Shown here piece by piece: positions 28,726 to 38,800 of a DNA stretch of 64,000 nucleotides; position 1 is the first letter of the stretch, and every line of letters begins with the position of its first letter. Made by a program: the position numbers and the translations under genes. The notes beneath the pieces are model-generated. The model worked only from the letters and a program-made list of their open reading frames with translations. It was not told the DNA's origin and searched no databases. The DNA comes from Sphingopyxis sp. FD7 (GTDB lineage: Bacteria; Pseudomonadota; Alphaproteobacteria; Sphingomonadales; Sphingomonadaceae): assembly GCF_003609835.1 (NCBI RefSeq), contig NZ_AP017898.1, positions 1,116,001-1,180,000 on the forward strand. Reading direction: 5' to 3'.

Positions 28726-30672
28726 ATGATTACCGCCATCCGCGCCATGTTTTCTTCGACGATCGGCAAGTTTCTCGCGCTGGCCTTTGTCGTTCTGGTC
28801 GGCGTCGCCTTTGCGCTCAGCGACGTCACCGGAAACTCGACCTTCGGCGGGATCGGCGGCGCCAATGTCGCGAAGGTCGGTGGCGAAGAGATCGGTGTCG
28901 GCGAACTGCGCGACCGCGTGCGGCAGGCCTATGACCAGGCGCGCCGTGATCAGCCGGGACTGACGATGGCGGCGTTCGTCGAAGGCGGCGGACTCGATCA
29001 GGTGCTCGGTCAGCTCATCGACGGGCTCGCCTTTGATCAATATGCGACCGAGTTGGGTTTCGGCGTCAGCAAACGGCTGATCGACGGGCGAATCGCCGAT
29101 CTGCCAGCCTTTGCAGGCGTTTCGGGCAAGTTCGACCAGACGGTGTTCCAGAACTTCCTCCGCCAGAACGGGATCAGCGAAGCACAGCTGCGCCGCGACC
29201 TTCGCCAACAGATACTGCTCGAACAGCTGGCGGCGCCGATCGCGCAGATGCCGCGGATCGCGTCCGGCATGGCCGAGCCCTATGCCGCGCTGCTGCTCGA
29301 ACGGCGGCGCGGGCAGGCGACCTTCATCCCGTCAAGCGCGTTCGCGCCCAGAAACGATCCGGGCGACGCCACGTTGCGCCAGTTCCTCGCCCAGAATGCC
29401 GCGAAGTTCACCGTGCCCGAACGCCGCGTGATCCAATATGCGATTTTCGACCGCGCCTCGGTGCCGGTGCCCGCCGTGACCGACGCCGAAATCGCGAAGG
29501 CGTATAAGGACAATGCGGCGCAATATGCCGCGAGCGAAACGCGGCGTTTTGCGCAGGTGATCCTGCCCGACCGGGCGGCCGCAAACAGCCTCGCCGCGAA
29601 GGTGCGCGGCGGCGCGTCACTCGCGAGCGCGGCTGCCGAGGCGGGTTTGTCCGCCTCTACGACCGGCGACCTCAGCCAGAGCGCCTATGCCGCGACCACA
29701 AATGCGACGGTTGCGAAGGCCGCCTTTGCCGCAAAACGCGGCGAGGTGATCGGGCCGCTCCAGACCGGACTCGGCTGGACAGTGCTGCGCGTCGAGGATG
29801 TGACTGCGCGCCCGGCCCGCAGCCTGGCCGAAGCAAGCGCGGAAATTCGCGCCGAACTGGCAAAGAACAAGGCGAACGAGGCGATCGTCGATTATTATAA
29901 TGCGATCCAGGATGCGGTGAACAGCGGGGCGTCGATCGAGGAGGTTGCGTCCGACCGCAAGCTCCCGATCATCGAGACCCCGGCGATCCTGCCGAGCGGC
30001 CGCGCGCCGGGACAGCCAGGCTTCGCACCCGCGCCGGAACTCGCACCGGTCATTGCGCAGGCGTTCCAGGTCGGCGGCGAGGGCGAAGGTCAGATCGCCA
30101 CGATCGTCGAGAATGAGAAATTCGCCGTCTTTGCGGTGAAGTCGATCGTCGCCGCCGCGCCGCCGCCCTTCGCGCAGATCCGCGGCGACCTGCTTTCCGA
30201 ATGGCGCTTTGCCGAGGGGCAGAAGGTCGCGCGCGACAAGGCGCGCGCGATCGTCAAGGCGGTCGAAGGTGGCAAGAGCCTCAACGAAGCCGTCGCTGCC
30301 GCGGGACCGAACATCGGCGATGTGCAGGCGATCGGCGGCAGCCGCGCCGAGCTGGGCGCCAATGGCGAGCGCGTGCCGCCCGAACTCGCGCTGCTCTTCT
30401 CGATGGCCGAGGGCAGCGTGAAAACGCTGGAAATCCCTGGCAATCGCGGCTGGATGGTGATCGCGCTGGATGAGGTGCAGCGCCCTGATCCCAAGGCGAT
30501 CGAACCCCAGCGCGTTGCCGCGATCGCGCGGCCGCTGGCGCCCGCCTTTGGCAATGAGCTGATCGAGCAGTTGGCGGCGGAGGCGAAGCGGCGCGCCGGG
30601 GTGACGATCAACAAGGAACTGGTCGACCAGTTGCGCCGCGAACTGACCGGCACCGCGCCGGTCGCCGAATAA
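28726..30672 (+). CDS. ppiD: PpiD-like periplasmic chaperone/peptidyl-prolyl isomerase
   Basis: 648 aa, anchored by one N-terminal helix (FLALAFVVLVGVAFALSDV) with the bulk in the periplasm: SurA_N-like chaperone region (residues ~35-190), a parvulin domain (~265-375, ETRRFAQVILPD..., GEVIGPLQTGLGWTVLRVEDV), and a C-terminal helical domain. Helps fold outer-membrane and secreted proteins near the Sec exit. ATG 28726 gives the membrane anchor right after a short cytoplasmic tail. trpE follows after 2 bases. Confidence 0.9.
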   Translation: MITAIRAMFSSTIGKFLALAFVVLVGVAFALSDVTGNSTFGGIGGANVAKVGGEEIGVGELRDRVRQAYDQARRDQPGLTMAAFVEGGGLDQVLGQLIDGLAFDQYATELGFGVSKRLIDGRIADLPAFAGVSGKFDQTVFQNFLRQNGISEAQLRRDLRQQILLEQLAAPIAQMPRIASGMAEPYAALLLERRRGQATFIPSSAFAPRNDPGDATLRQFLAQNAAKFTVPERRVIQYAIFDRASVPVPAVTDAEIAKAYKDNAAQYAASETRRFAQVILPDRAAANSLAAKVRGGASLASAAAEAGLSASTTGDLSQSAYAATTNATVAKAAFAAKRGEVIGPLQTGLGWTVLRVEDVTARPARSLAEASAEIRAELAKNKANEAIVDYYNAIQDAVNSGASIEEVASDRKLPIIETPAILPSGRAPGQPGFAPAPELAPVIAQAFQVGGEGEGQIATIVENEKFAVFAVKSIVAAAPPPFAQIRGDLLSEWRFAEGQKVARDKARAIVKAVEGGKSLNEAVAAAGPNIGDVQAIGGSRAELGANGERVPPELALLFSMAEGSVKTLEIPGNRGWMVIALDEVQRPDPKAIEPQRVAAIARPLAPAFGNELIEQLAAEAKRRAGVTINKELVDQLRRELTGTAPVAE

Positions 30673-30674
30673 GC

Positions 30675-32192
30675 GTGAGTCTGGAGGGCAGGGCCGCCGC
30701 GCTCGAAGCGCTGGCCGCGGGACGCGGCGCGGTCGTCTGGCAGCGGCTGATTGCGGACATCGAAACGCCCGTATCGGCGGCGCTCAAGCTGATCGAGCCG
30801 GGCCGCGGCGACTGGGTGCTCGAATCGGTGGAAAGCGGCGAGACGCGCGGGCGTTACAGCCTGATCGGCCTCGACCCCGACCTGATGTTCGAGGTGCGCG
30901 GCGAGGCCGCACGCGTCAACCGCGACTGGCGCCGCGACCGCGACGCCTTTTCCCCGGTCGAGGCGGGCGCGTTGCGGGCGCTGCGCGACCTCGTTGCCGA
31001 ATGCCGTTTCGACGTGCCCGACGGATTGCCCAAGGCGCTGGCGACACTCGTGGGCTTTTTTGCCTATGAAACCATCGGCCTCGTCGAACGCATCCCGCGC
31101 GCGCCGGGCGCGGGGCTTGGCCTGCCCGACATGATTTTCGTGCGCCCGACGACGATCCTCGTCTTCGACCGGCTCGCCGACGAACTGTTCCTGATCGCGC
31201 CGATCTGGCCCGACGCGCATGGCGCGATCGACCGGATGATCGACACAGCCGAAGAGCGGCTCGAAAGCATCGCAGCGCGCCTGTCGAGCGCGAGCGTCCA
31301 CGCGGATCGCGCGTCGACTGCATCGCTGCCCGACGACATAGCCGCGACGCCCGCGACGTCGCCCGAACGCTTTGCCGAGATGGTGGCGGCGGCGAAGGAC
31401 TATATCGCCGCGGGCGACATTTTTCAGGTGGTGCTATCGCAGCGCTTCTCGACGCCGTTCGACCTGCCGCCCTTCGATCTGTACCGCGCGCTTCGGCGCG
31501 TCAATCCGTCGCCCTTTCTCTATTTTCTCGATCTGCCGGGTTTTGCGCTCATCGGCTCGTCGCCCGAGATACTGGTGCGTGTGCGCGACGGCGAGATCAC
31601 GATCCGGCCGATCGCGGGCACGCGCCCGCGCGGACGCACCAGCGCCGAGGACGCCGAAAACCGCGAAAGCCTGCTCGCCGACCCCAAGGAGCGCGCCGAG
31701 CATCTGATGCTGCTCGATCTCGGCCGCAACGATGTCGGCCGCGCGGCGATCGGCGGCAGCGTCACCGTGACCGACAGCTATACGGTCGAGTTCTACAGCC
31801 ATGTCATGCACATCGTATCGAACGTCATCGGCCGCATCGCGCCGGGTAAAGACGCGATCGACGCGCTGTTCGCAGGCTTTCCCGCCGGGACGGTGAGCGG
31901 CGCGCCCAAGGTTCGCGCGTGCCAGATCATCGCCGAGCTGGAGGCCGACGCGCGCGGGCCTTATGCGGGCGGCGTCGGCTATTTCGCGCCCGACGGCAAT
32001 ATGGACAGCTGCATCGTCCTGCGCACCGCGATCGTCAAGGACGGCATGATGCACGTTCAGGCGGGGGCGGGGATCGTCGCCGACAGCGATCCGGCCTATG
32101 AACAGCGTGAGTGCGAGGCGAAGGCGGGCGCGCTCTTCGCTGCCGCGCGCGAGGCAGTGCGGGTCGCGGGGGCCGCGGGGTACGGGCAGTAA
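30675..32192 (+). CDS. trpE: Anthranilate synthase component I
   Basis: Converts chorismate to anthranilate with the TrpG glutaminase, the first step of tryptophan synthesis. 505 aa from a GTG start two bases after the ppiD stop. Domains: N-terminal regulatory lobe (LESVESGETRGRYSLIG, which includes the Trp feedback element) and chorismate-binding lobe (FQVVLSQRFSTPFDLPP, PIAGTRPRGRT, LMLLDLGRNDVGR, FPAGTVSGAPKVRACQII). trpG, trpD and trpC do not follow; a 471-base intergenic element and lol genes come next. Confidence 0.95.
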   Translation: MSLEGRAAALEALAAGRGAVVWQRLIADIETPVSAALKLIEPGRGDWVLESVESGETRGRYSLIGLDPDLMFEVRGEAARVNRDWRRDRDAFSPVEAGALRALRDLVAECRFDVPDGLPKALATLVGFFAYETIGLVERIPRAPGAGLGLPDMIFVRPTTILVFDRLADELFLIAPIWPDAHGAIDRMIDTAEERLESIAARLSSASVHADRASTASLPDDIAATPATSPERFAEMVAAAKDYIAAGDIFQVVLSQRFSTPFDLPPFDLYRALRRVNPSPFLYFLDLPGFALIGSSPEILVRVRDGEITIRPIAGTRPRGRTSAEDAENRESLLADPKERAEHLMLLDLGRNDVGRAAIGGSVTVTDSYTVEFYSHVMHIVSNVIGRIAPGKDAIDALFAGFPAGTVSGAPKVRACQIIAELEADARGPYAGGVGYFAPDGNMDSCIVLRTAIVKDGMMHVQAGAGIVADSDPAYEQRECEAKAGALFAAAREAVRVAGAAGYGQ

Positions 32193-32663
32193 GGTTGGGG
32201 TGTCCTTTGCTTGGCCGCTTGCGGCGGTGATGCGGATATCGGTGATTGACCGAAAGCGGGGCTTTATTCCATCGTCATCCCGGCGGATAAGGGAAGGTCA
32301 GCTTACTTACCCCATCAGCCACCGCACCCGCCGGAATCACAACGCCCGGGCCTTGTTCCCAAGACCCGGGCGCCTGTGACGAACACTCGCCATCCCCCTT
32401 GTTGCAGGCCTGGCGAAAGGCCTGCACTCCCTGGAGCCGGGCCTTCGGGCCGCGTTGTTCCAGAAGCCAGAGGGGTAGGTGGGTGGTGGCCTTTTGTCAC
32501 CCTTCCGCGCGCTGCCGAGCGCGCTTTTTCAAAGCCCTGTGGCCAATGGGCAACATATGTTGCGAATCGCTCGCATTGCACCGCCCATTGCCAGCGCCCC
32601 GCGACCTGCCTAAAGCGGCGCCATGCGTGATGCTTTTTCTGCGCCGCAAGGACCGCGATCTAC
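32193..32663. other. Structured intergenic element between trpE and lolC
   Basis: No gene accepted in these 471 bases. From about 32330 it is rich in perfect stems: GCCCGGG...CCCGGGC (32344-32371, with an inner CTTG/CAAG pair), GCAGGCCT-GGCGAA-AGGCCTGC (32404-32425), GGCC-TTCG-GGCC (about 32440-32452), and a terminator hairpin at 32507-32529. On the minus strand an 88-codon frame (32315-32581) spans the same stretch and has an odd low-complexity Gly/Pro/Arg composition. Read as a candidate structured RNA or a conserved repeat; see findings. Confidence 0.5.
32507..32529 (+). terminator. Rho-independent terminator hairpin
   Basis: GCGCGCT-GCCG-AGCGCGC followed directly by TTTTT: a textbook intrinsic terminator on the plus strand, about 315 bases after the trpE stop. 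It could end the ppiD-trpE message or a separate small RNA starting within the element. Confidence 0.7.
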
Positions 32664-33914
32664 ATGATTCTCCGCCCTTATGAGCGCGCCATCTTCAAAC
32701 GCTATCTGCTGCCGCAGCGCGGCGAGGGCTTCATCTTCGTGGCGGCGGCGTTCAGTTTCGTCGCCGTGACGCTGGGCGTCGCGGCGCTGGTCGTCGTGAT
32801 GAGCGTGATGAACGGCGTGCGCAGCGACCTGTTCGACAAGATCGTCGGCCTGAACGGCCATGCGGTCGTGCAGGGTTTCGGCGGACGGCTCGACGACTGG
32901 CGCGACGTGCTGGAGCAGGCGAAGGCGACGCCGGGGGTCACCTCGGCCACGCCGCTGATCGAGCAGCCGCTGCTTGCAACCTTCGGCGGGCGCGTCGAAG
33001 GGGTGCTGGTGCGCGGCATGACCGTGCCCGACATTCGCAGCAACGCCGTGCTGGGCGGCAAGGTGTTGCAGGGCAGCCTGAACAGCCTGACGCCGGGGTC
33101 CGGCAATGTCGCGATCGGCAGCGAACTCGCCCGCAACCTCGGTGCGACGGTCGGCTCGAACGTGACGATCATCAATCCGCAGGGCCGCTCGACGCCATTC
33201 GGAACGGTGCCGCGCGAGATCGGCTACCGGGTATCGGCGGTGTTCGAGATCGGCGTCTATGACTTCGACAAGGCCTATATCGTCATGCCGATGGAGGATG
33301 CGCAGCTCTTGCTGCTCAGCGGCGACCAGATCGGGATGATCGAGGTCAAGACCGAAGATCCCGACCGCGTGGGCGAGATTTTGCAGCCGCTCGCCGAAAA
33401 GCTGGCGGCGCAGGCGGTCGTGTCCGACTGGCGGTCGATGAACGCCAGCCTGTTCGAGGCGCTGTCGATCGAGCGCGTCGCGATGTTCGTGATCCTGTCG
33501 CTGATCATCCTGGTCGCGTCGTTCAACATCATTTCCTCGCTCATCATGCTGGTGCGCGCCAAGACGCGCGACATGGCGATTTTGCGCACGATGGGCGCGC
33601 CGCGCGATTCGGTGATGCGCATCTTCATGGCGATCGGCCTGTCGATCGGCGTCGCGGGAACGATCGTCGGCATGATCGCCGGCTTCGGGCTGCTCTATTT
33701 CCGGCAGGGGGTGCTGCGCGGGGTCGAGTTTCTGACCGGCCAGCCCTTGTGGGATCCTTCGATCCGCTTTCTGACCGAACTGCCGTCAAAGCCCGATCCG
33801 GTCGAAATCGTCGGCATCGCGGTGATGGTGATCGTCTTCAGTTTCCTCGCGACGCTCTATCCCGCCTACAAGGCGGCGAACACCGATCCGGTGCAGGTGC
33901 TGCGCTATGAATGA
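32664..33914 (+). CDS. lolC: Lipoprotein-releasing ABC transporter permease (LolC/LolE)
   Basis: Inner-membrane permease that frees outer-membrane lipoproteins for LolA. 416 aa with the family topology: helix 1 ([30 protein letters not shown]), a large periplasmic domain (~50-265) and three C-terminal helices; [23 protein letters not shown] is the cytoplasmic coupling motif, and the end [18 protein letters not shown] is conserved. Only one permease gene is present, as in species with a single LolF-type subunit. Overlaps lolD by 8 bases. Confidence 0.93.
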   Translation: MILRPYERAIFKRYLLPQRGEGFIFVAAAFSFVAVTLGVAALVVVMSVMNGVRSDLFDKIVGLNGHAVVQGFGGRLDDWRDVLEQAKATPGVTSATPLIEQPLLATFGGRVEGVLVRGMTVPDIRSNAVLGGKVLQGSLNSLTPGSGNVAIGSELARNLGATVGSNVTIINPQGRSTPFGTVPREIGYRVSAVFEIGVYDFDKAYIVMPMEDAQLLLLSGDQIGMIEVKTEDPDRVGEILQPLAEKLAAQAVVSDWRSMNASLFEALSIERVAMFVILSLIILVASFNIISSLIMLVRAKTRDMAILRTMGAPRDSVMRIFMAIGLSIGVAGTIVGMIAGFGLLYFRQGVLRGVEFLTGQPLWDPSIRFLTELPSKPDPVEIVGIAVMVIVFSFLATLYPAYKAANTDPVQVLRYE

Positions 33915-34584
33915 CGCCGCGCTGGAACTCGTCGACCTTCAGCGCAGCTTCGTGCAGGGGGACGTCACCATCGACGTACTGCGCGGCGTCAATGCGTCGC
34001 TGCGCCGCGGCGAGATCGTTGCGCTGCTGGGGCCGTCGGGATCGGGCAAGTCGACGATGCTCCAGGCGGTCGGCCTTCTCGAAGGCGGCTTCGGCGGCAC
34101 GATCCGCATCGACGGCGAGGATGTGACGCGATTCCAGCAAGGCGAACGCACCAGGACGCGGCGCGAAAAGATCGGCTTCGTCTATCAGTTTCACCACCTG
34201 CTCCCCGATTTCAACGCGATCGAGAATGTCGTGCTGCCGCAGCTCATTCGCGGCGCGGGGCAGGCGGAGGCCGAGGAGCGCGCCGCCGACCTGCTGGGGA
34301 GGCTTGGGCTCGCCGAACGGCTGCACCACAAGCCGAGCAAGCTGTCGGGCGGCGAGCAGCAGCGCGTCGCGGTGGCGCGCGCGCTGGCGAACCGGCCCTT
34401 GCTCGTGCTCGCCGATGAGCCGACGGGCAATCTCGACGAAGCGACCGCCGACCGGGTGTTCGACCAATTCGTGAAGCTGGTCCGCGATCATGGGTCGGCG
34501 GCGCTCGTCGCGACGCATAACGAACGGCTCGCGGCGCGGATGGACCGCGTGTTGCGCTTGCACGAGGGGCGGATCGAGGCGTAG
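33907..34584 (+). CDS. lolD: Lipoprotein-releasing ABC transporter ATP-binding protein
   Basis: ATPase of the Lol complex, 225 aa. Walker [13 protein letters not shown]-loop [18 protein letters not shown] (LolD-type), signature [19 protein letters not shown], Walker [15 protein letters not shown] and H-loop VATHNERLA. Translationally coupled to lolC. Confidence 0.95.
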   Translation: MNDAALELVDLQRSFVQGDVTIDVLRGVNASLRRGEIVALLGPSGSGKSTMLQAVGLLEGGFGGTIRIDGEDVTRFQQGERTRTRREKIGFVYQFHHLLPDFNAIENVVLPQLIRGAGQAEAEERAADLLGRLGLAERLHHKPSKLSGGEQQRVAVARALANRPLLVLADEPTGNLDEATADRVFDQFVKLVRDHGSAALVATHNERLAARMDRVLRLHEGRIEA

Positions 34585-34615
34585 GCTCCTCCCGCCGGAG
34601 GTAGGGGGATTGCCG

Positions 34616-35218
34616 ATGACCATCCGTTTCATGGTGGCGCTGTTCGCCCTGGTGCTGGGCGGTGCGAGCGCTGGACAGGCCCAGTCGCCGCCGCCGCCGC
34701 CGCCGCCGTCGGCCCCACCGCCGCCGCCACCCATATTGCCCCCGCCGATCTTGCCCGCGCCGCCGACCTGCATCGGCCCCGAATATCGCGCCTTCGATTT
34801 CTGGGTCGGCGAATGGGACGTTTTTGCCAACGGTGCGACCACACAGGTCGCGACGAGCAGCATCGAGGCGATGTTCGGCGGCTGTGCGATCCGCGAAACC
34901 TGGAAGCCCTTCAAGGGCGCGGGTGGCGGCTCCTTTAGCCATTATGACAAGGAACGCCGCCGCTGGCGGCAAGCGTGGGTCGATGGCAGTGGGACGCGGG
35001 TCGATTTCGACGGCGGCGTCGCCGAAGGGCGGATGGTGCTGACGGGGCATTGGGCGAATGTTGCCGGAAAGGGCAAGGACGGGCTGATCCGCATGACCTT
35101 CAGCAAACTGCCGGGCGGCGCGGTGCGCCAGCATGGCGAACAGTCGCTTGATCACGGACTGACATGGGCGACGAGTTTCGATTTCGTATACAGGCCGCGC
35201 AAGGCGGGGGAGGATTGA
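34616..35218 (+). CDS. Secreted protein with proline-rich linker, DUF1579-like
   Basis: 200 aa. Signal peptide at residues 1-~24 (FMVALFALVLGGASAGQAQ), a run of prolines (~25-52), then a compact domain starting FDFWVGEWDVF that resembles the small beta-barrel DUF1579/lipocalin-like families (SSIEAMFGGCAIRETW, SFSHYDKERRRWRQAWVDGSG). Function unknown; probably periplasmic. Shine-Dalgarno GGAGG at about 34597-34601. Lies between lolD and gpx and ends one base before the gpx ATG. Confidence 0.8.
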   Translation: MTIRFMVALFALVLGGASAGQAQSPPPPPPPSAPPPPPPILPPPILPAPPTCIGPEYRAFDFWVGEWDVFANGATTQVATSSIEAMFGGCAIRETWKPFKGAGGGSFSHYDKERRRWRQAWVDGSGTRVDFDGGVAEGRMVLTGHWANVAGKGKDGLIRMTFSKLPGGAVRQHGEQSLDHGLTWATSFDFVYRPRKAGED

Positions 35219-35219
35219 T

Positions 35220-35696
35220 ATGGGGCTTTACGATCTCTCGGCGAAACTGCCGGGCGGCGGCGCGCAGTCGCTCGCGGACTATCGGGGCAAGGTGCTGCTG
35301 ATCGTCAACACCGCATCGAAATGCGGCTTCACCCCGCAATATGAAGGGCTGGAGGAACTGTATCGCGATTACAAGGATCGCGGGTTCGAGATATTGGCTT
35401 TCCCGTGCAACCAGTTCGGCGCGCAGGAACCGGGCGACGCCGAGGAGATCCGCAATTTCTGTTCGCTGACCTATGATGTGTCGTTCCCGTTGATGGCAAA
35501 GATCGACGTCAATGGCGACGACGCCGACCCGATCTTCAAGCATCTGAAGAAGGAAAAGACCGGGCTTCTGGGCAGCGCGATCAAGTGGAACTTCACCAAG
35601 TTCCTCGTCGATCGCGACGGCAAGGTCGTCTCGCGCCACGCGCCGACGACGAAGCCCGAGCAGCTGCGCAAAGAGATTGAGGAACTGCTGGGTTAG
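35220..35696 (+). CDS. Glutathione peroxidase (cysteine type)
   Basis: Thiol peroxidase of the GPx family, 158 aa. Active-site Cys in NTASKCGFTPQYEGLE (Cys rather than selenocysteine), Gln in FPCNQFGAQEPG and Trp in IKWNFTKFLVDRDG complete the catalytic set. The second Cys in FPCNQF suggests thioredoxin-type reduction is possible. No signal peptide. Starts directly after the previous gene. Confidence 0.92.
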   Translation: MGLYDLSAKLPGGGAQSLADYRGKVLLIVNTASKCGFTPQYEGLEELYRDYKDRGFEILAFPCNQFGAQEPGDAEEIRNFCSLTYDVSFPLMAKIDVNGDDADPIFKHLKKEKTGLLGSAIKWNFTKFLVDRDGKVVSRHAPTTKPEQLRKEIEELLG

Positions 35697-35708
35697 CGGA
35701 CAAGAAAT

Positions 35709-35807
35709 CGTCATTGCGAGCGAAGCGAAGCAATCCCCAGCTATCAACCGCAAGTTGAGATCAATAGCTGGAGATTGCCGCGTCGCCTTCGGCTCCTCGC
35801 AATGACG
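35709..35807. repeat. GTCATTGCGAGC-type inverted repeat, copy 3
   Basis: CGTCATTGCGAGCGAAGCGAAG...CTCGCAATGACG; the centre carries CCAGCTAT...ATAGCTGG, an extra inverted pair absent from the other two copies. Lies between gpx and dnaE, downstream of gpx and about 55 bases before the dnaE start. Confidence 0.75.
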
Positions 35808-35861
35808 TTTTTGTGAAACGAGGCCATGGTCGAATCATCCCGGTCACGTTAGCGTCACCCG

Positions 35862-38800
35862 ATGGCCTACAGCCCCTTCGTTCCCCTGCGCGTCTTTTCC
35901 AGTTACACGATGCTCGAAGGGGCGATCGAGCCCAAGGCGATTGCCAAGGCGGCGCGCGAGCGCGGATTTCCGGCGATTGCAATTGCCGATCGCAACGGGC
36001 TCTATGGCGTCATGGCCTTTGGCGAAGCGTGCAAGGCCGCCGGGGTGCAGCCGATCGTCGGCGCGCTGCTCAGCGTTGCGCGGCCTGGGCAGCGGATGGC
36101 GAACGGCGCGCCGCTGATCGACTGGCTCGCGCTTTATGCGCAGGACGAGACGGGTTACAATAATCTCTGCGGGCTGGTGTCGGCGGCCCATCTCGCGCGA
36201 CCCGTCGAGTTGGAACCGCACATTGTCTTGGCCGATTTGGCGGGCAAGACCGACGGCCTCCTCTGCCTGACGGGCGGTGGCGAAGGCGCTTTGGCGCGCC
36301 TGCTCGCGGGCGAGCAGCAAAGCGCCGCCGAAGATTATGTCGAGCAACTGGAGGCGCTGTTCGGCGGACGGCTTTACATCGAGCTGTCGAGGCGCGGCGA
36401 CGCCACCGAGCAGGCGGCCGAAAATGCACTGATCGAGATGGCCTATGCACGCGCGCTGCCGATCGTTGCCACCAATCCCGCCAATTTCGTCGAACCGCAA
36501 TTCCACGCCGCGCACGATGCGATGCTGTGCATCGCGCAGTCGGCCTATGTCGAGAGCGAGGATCGCCGGTCGAGCAATCCCGAGGCGTGGCTGAAGCCCG
36601 CGGAGGCGATGGAGGATGCCTTTTCCGACCTGCCCGAAGCGATCCGCAACACGCTGGTGATCGCACAACGCTGTGCGTTCATGGCGCCGAAGCGCAAGCC
36701 GATCCTGCCGAGCCTTGCGGGCGACCGTGAAGGCGAGGCCGCGCAATTGAAGGCCGACGCCCATGCGGGGCTGGAGGCGCGGCTCGCGCTCTATCCCGAC
36801 CTGACCGCCGACGAGCGGCAGGCCTATGTCGAACGGCTCGATTATGAGATCGACGTCATCACGCAAATGGGCTTTCCCGGCTATTTCCTGATCGTTGCCG
36901 ACTTCATCAAATGGGCGAAGGCGCAGGATATTCCGGTTGGACCGGGGCGCGGGTCGGGCGCGGGCAGCGTCGTTGCATGGGCGCTGACGATCACCGACCT
37001 CGACCCCTTGAAATTGGGCCTGCTGTTCGAGCGATTCCTCAATCCCGAGCGCGTGTCGATGCCCGACTTCGACATCGACTTCTGCGAAACGCGGCGCGGC
37101 GAGGTGATCCGCTATGTGCAGGAGAAATACGGTCGCGACACCGTCGCGCAGATCATCACCTTCGGGAAGCTGAAGGCGCGCGCGGTGCTCAAGGACACCG
37201 GGCGCGTGCTCCAGATGAGCTATGGCCAGGTCGACCGGCTCGCGAAGCTGGTGCCGAACCATCCGACCGACCCCTGGACGCTCGAACGCGCGCTGAATGG
37301 CGTTTCGGAGCTGATGACCGAATATAAGCAGGACGACGGGGTGCGGCGCCTGTTCGACATGGCGCGCCAGCTGGAAGGGCTTCCGCGGCACAGTTCGACC
37401 CACGCCGCCGGCGTGGTGATCGGCGATCGGCCGCTCGATCAACTCGTCCCGCTTTATCGCGACCCGCGCTCGGACATGCCCGTGACGCAGTTCGACATGA
37501 AATATGTCGAGACCGCGGGGCTGGTGAAGTTCGACTTCCTCGGCCTCAAGACGCTGTCGGTGCTGAAGGAGGCGCGGCGGCTGCTCGCGCTGCGCGGGAT
37601 CGACGTCGACCTCGACACCCTCGCGTGGGACGATCCGGCGGTTTATGAACTGCTCCAGCGCGGCGACACCGTCGGGGTGTTCCAGCTCGAATCCGAAGGG
37701 ATGCGGCGCACGCTGTCGGCGGTGAAGCCGACCAATTTCGGCGACATCATCGCGCTCGTCGCGCTCTATCGACCGGGGCCGATGGACAATATCCCGCTGT
37801 TCGGCGCGCGCAAGAACGGGCGCGAGCCGATCGCCTATCCGCACCCGCTGCTCGAGGGCATCCTCGCGGAAACATACGGGATCTTCGTCTATCAGGAACA
37901 GGTGATGCAGGCCGCGCAGATTCTGGCCGGCTACAGCCTCGGCGGCGCCGACCTGCTCCGCCGTGCGATGGGCAAGAAGATTCAGGCGGAGATGGACGCG
38001 CAGCGCGAAACCTTCGTCAAGGGCTGCGGCGAGCATAACCAGATCGACGCGAAGACCGCGAACGAGCTGTTCGACTTGATCGACAAGTTTGCGGGCTATG
38101 GCTTCAACAAGAGCCATGCCGCCGCCTATGCGCTGCTCTCCTATCAGACGGCATGGCTGAAGGCGCATTATCCGCATGAGTTCTTTGCCGCGTCCATGTC
38201 GTTCGACAGCCACCAGACCGATAAATTGTCGGTGTTCATCGACGACATGCGGCGGCTGAATATCGACATTGCGCCGCCGTCGATCAACGACAGCGAAGCC
38301 GATTTTTCGGTCGGCCGCACCGACGGGGGACTGGCGGTGCGCTATGCGCTGGGGGCGCTCAAAGGCGTCGGTGAAAAGGCGATGGAGGCGCTGGTCGCCG
38401 AGCGGCAGGCGAAGGGCGATTTCGCCAGCCTCGACGATTTCGCGAGCCGCATCGACCCCAAGCTGCTCAATCGGCGGCAGATTGAGGCGCTTGCCGGGGC
38501 GGGGGCCTTTGATTGCGTCGAGCCCGACCGCCCGCGCGCCTTTGCGGGCGCCGAGGCTCTGCTGGCTTGCGCCAATGCATCGGCGCACGAACGCTCGACG
38601 GGGCAGGGCGGCCTGTTCGGCGGCGACATCACGATCGCGCCGGCATTGCAGCTCCCCGCCGCCGAGCCCTGGACGCTCGCCGAGCGGATGACGCGCGAAA
38701 AGGAGGCTTTCGGCTTCTACTTTTCGGCGCATCCGGTCGAGCAATATGAAGCGATCCTGTCCGCGCGCGGCGCGCGCACCTATGGCGACATCTGCGAAAA

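Noticed and set aside
32315-32581. Minus-strand frame of 88 codons after trpE
   Set aside because: Composition is Gly/Pro/Arg-rich and it coincides with palindromic stems; no Shine-Dalgarno is evident. Treated as a shadow of a structured element, not a protein.
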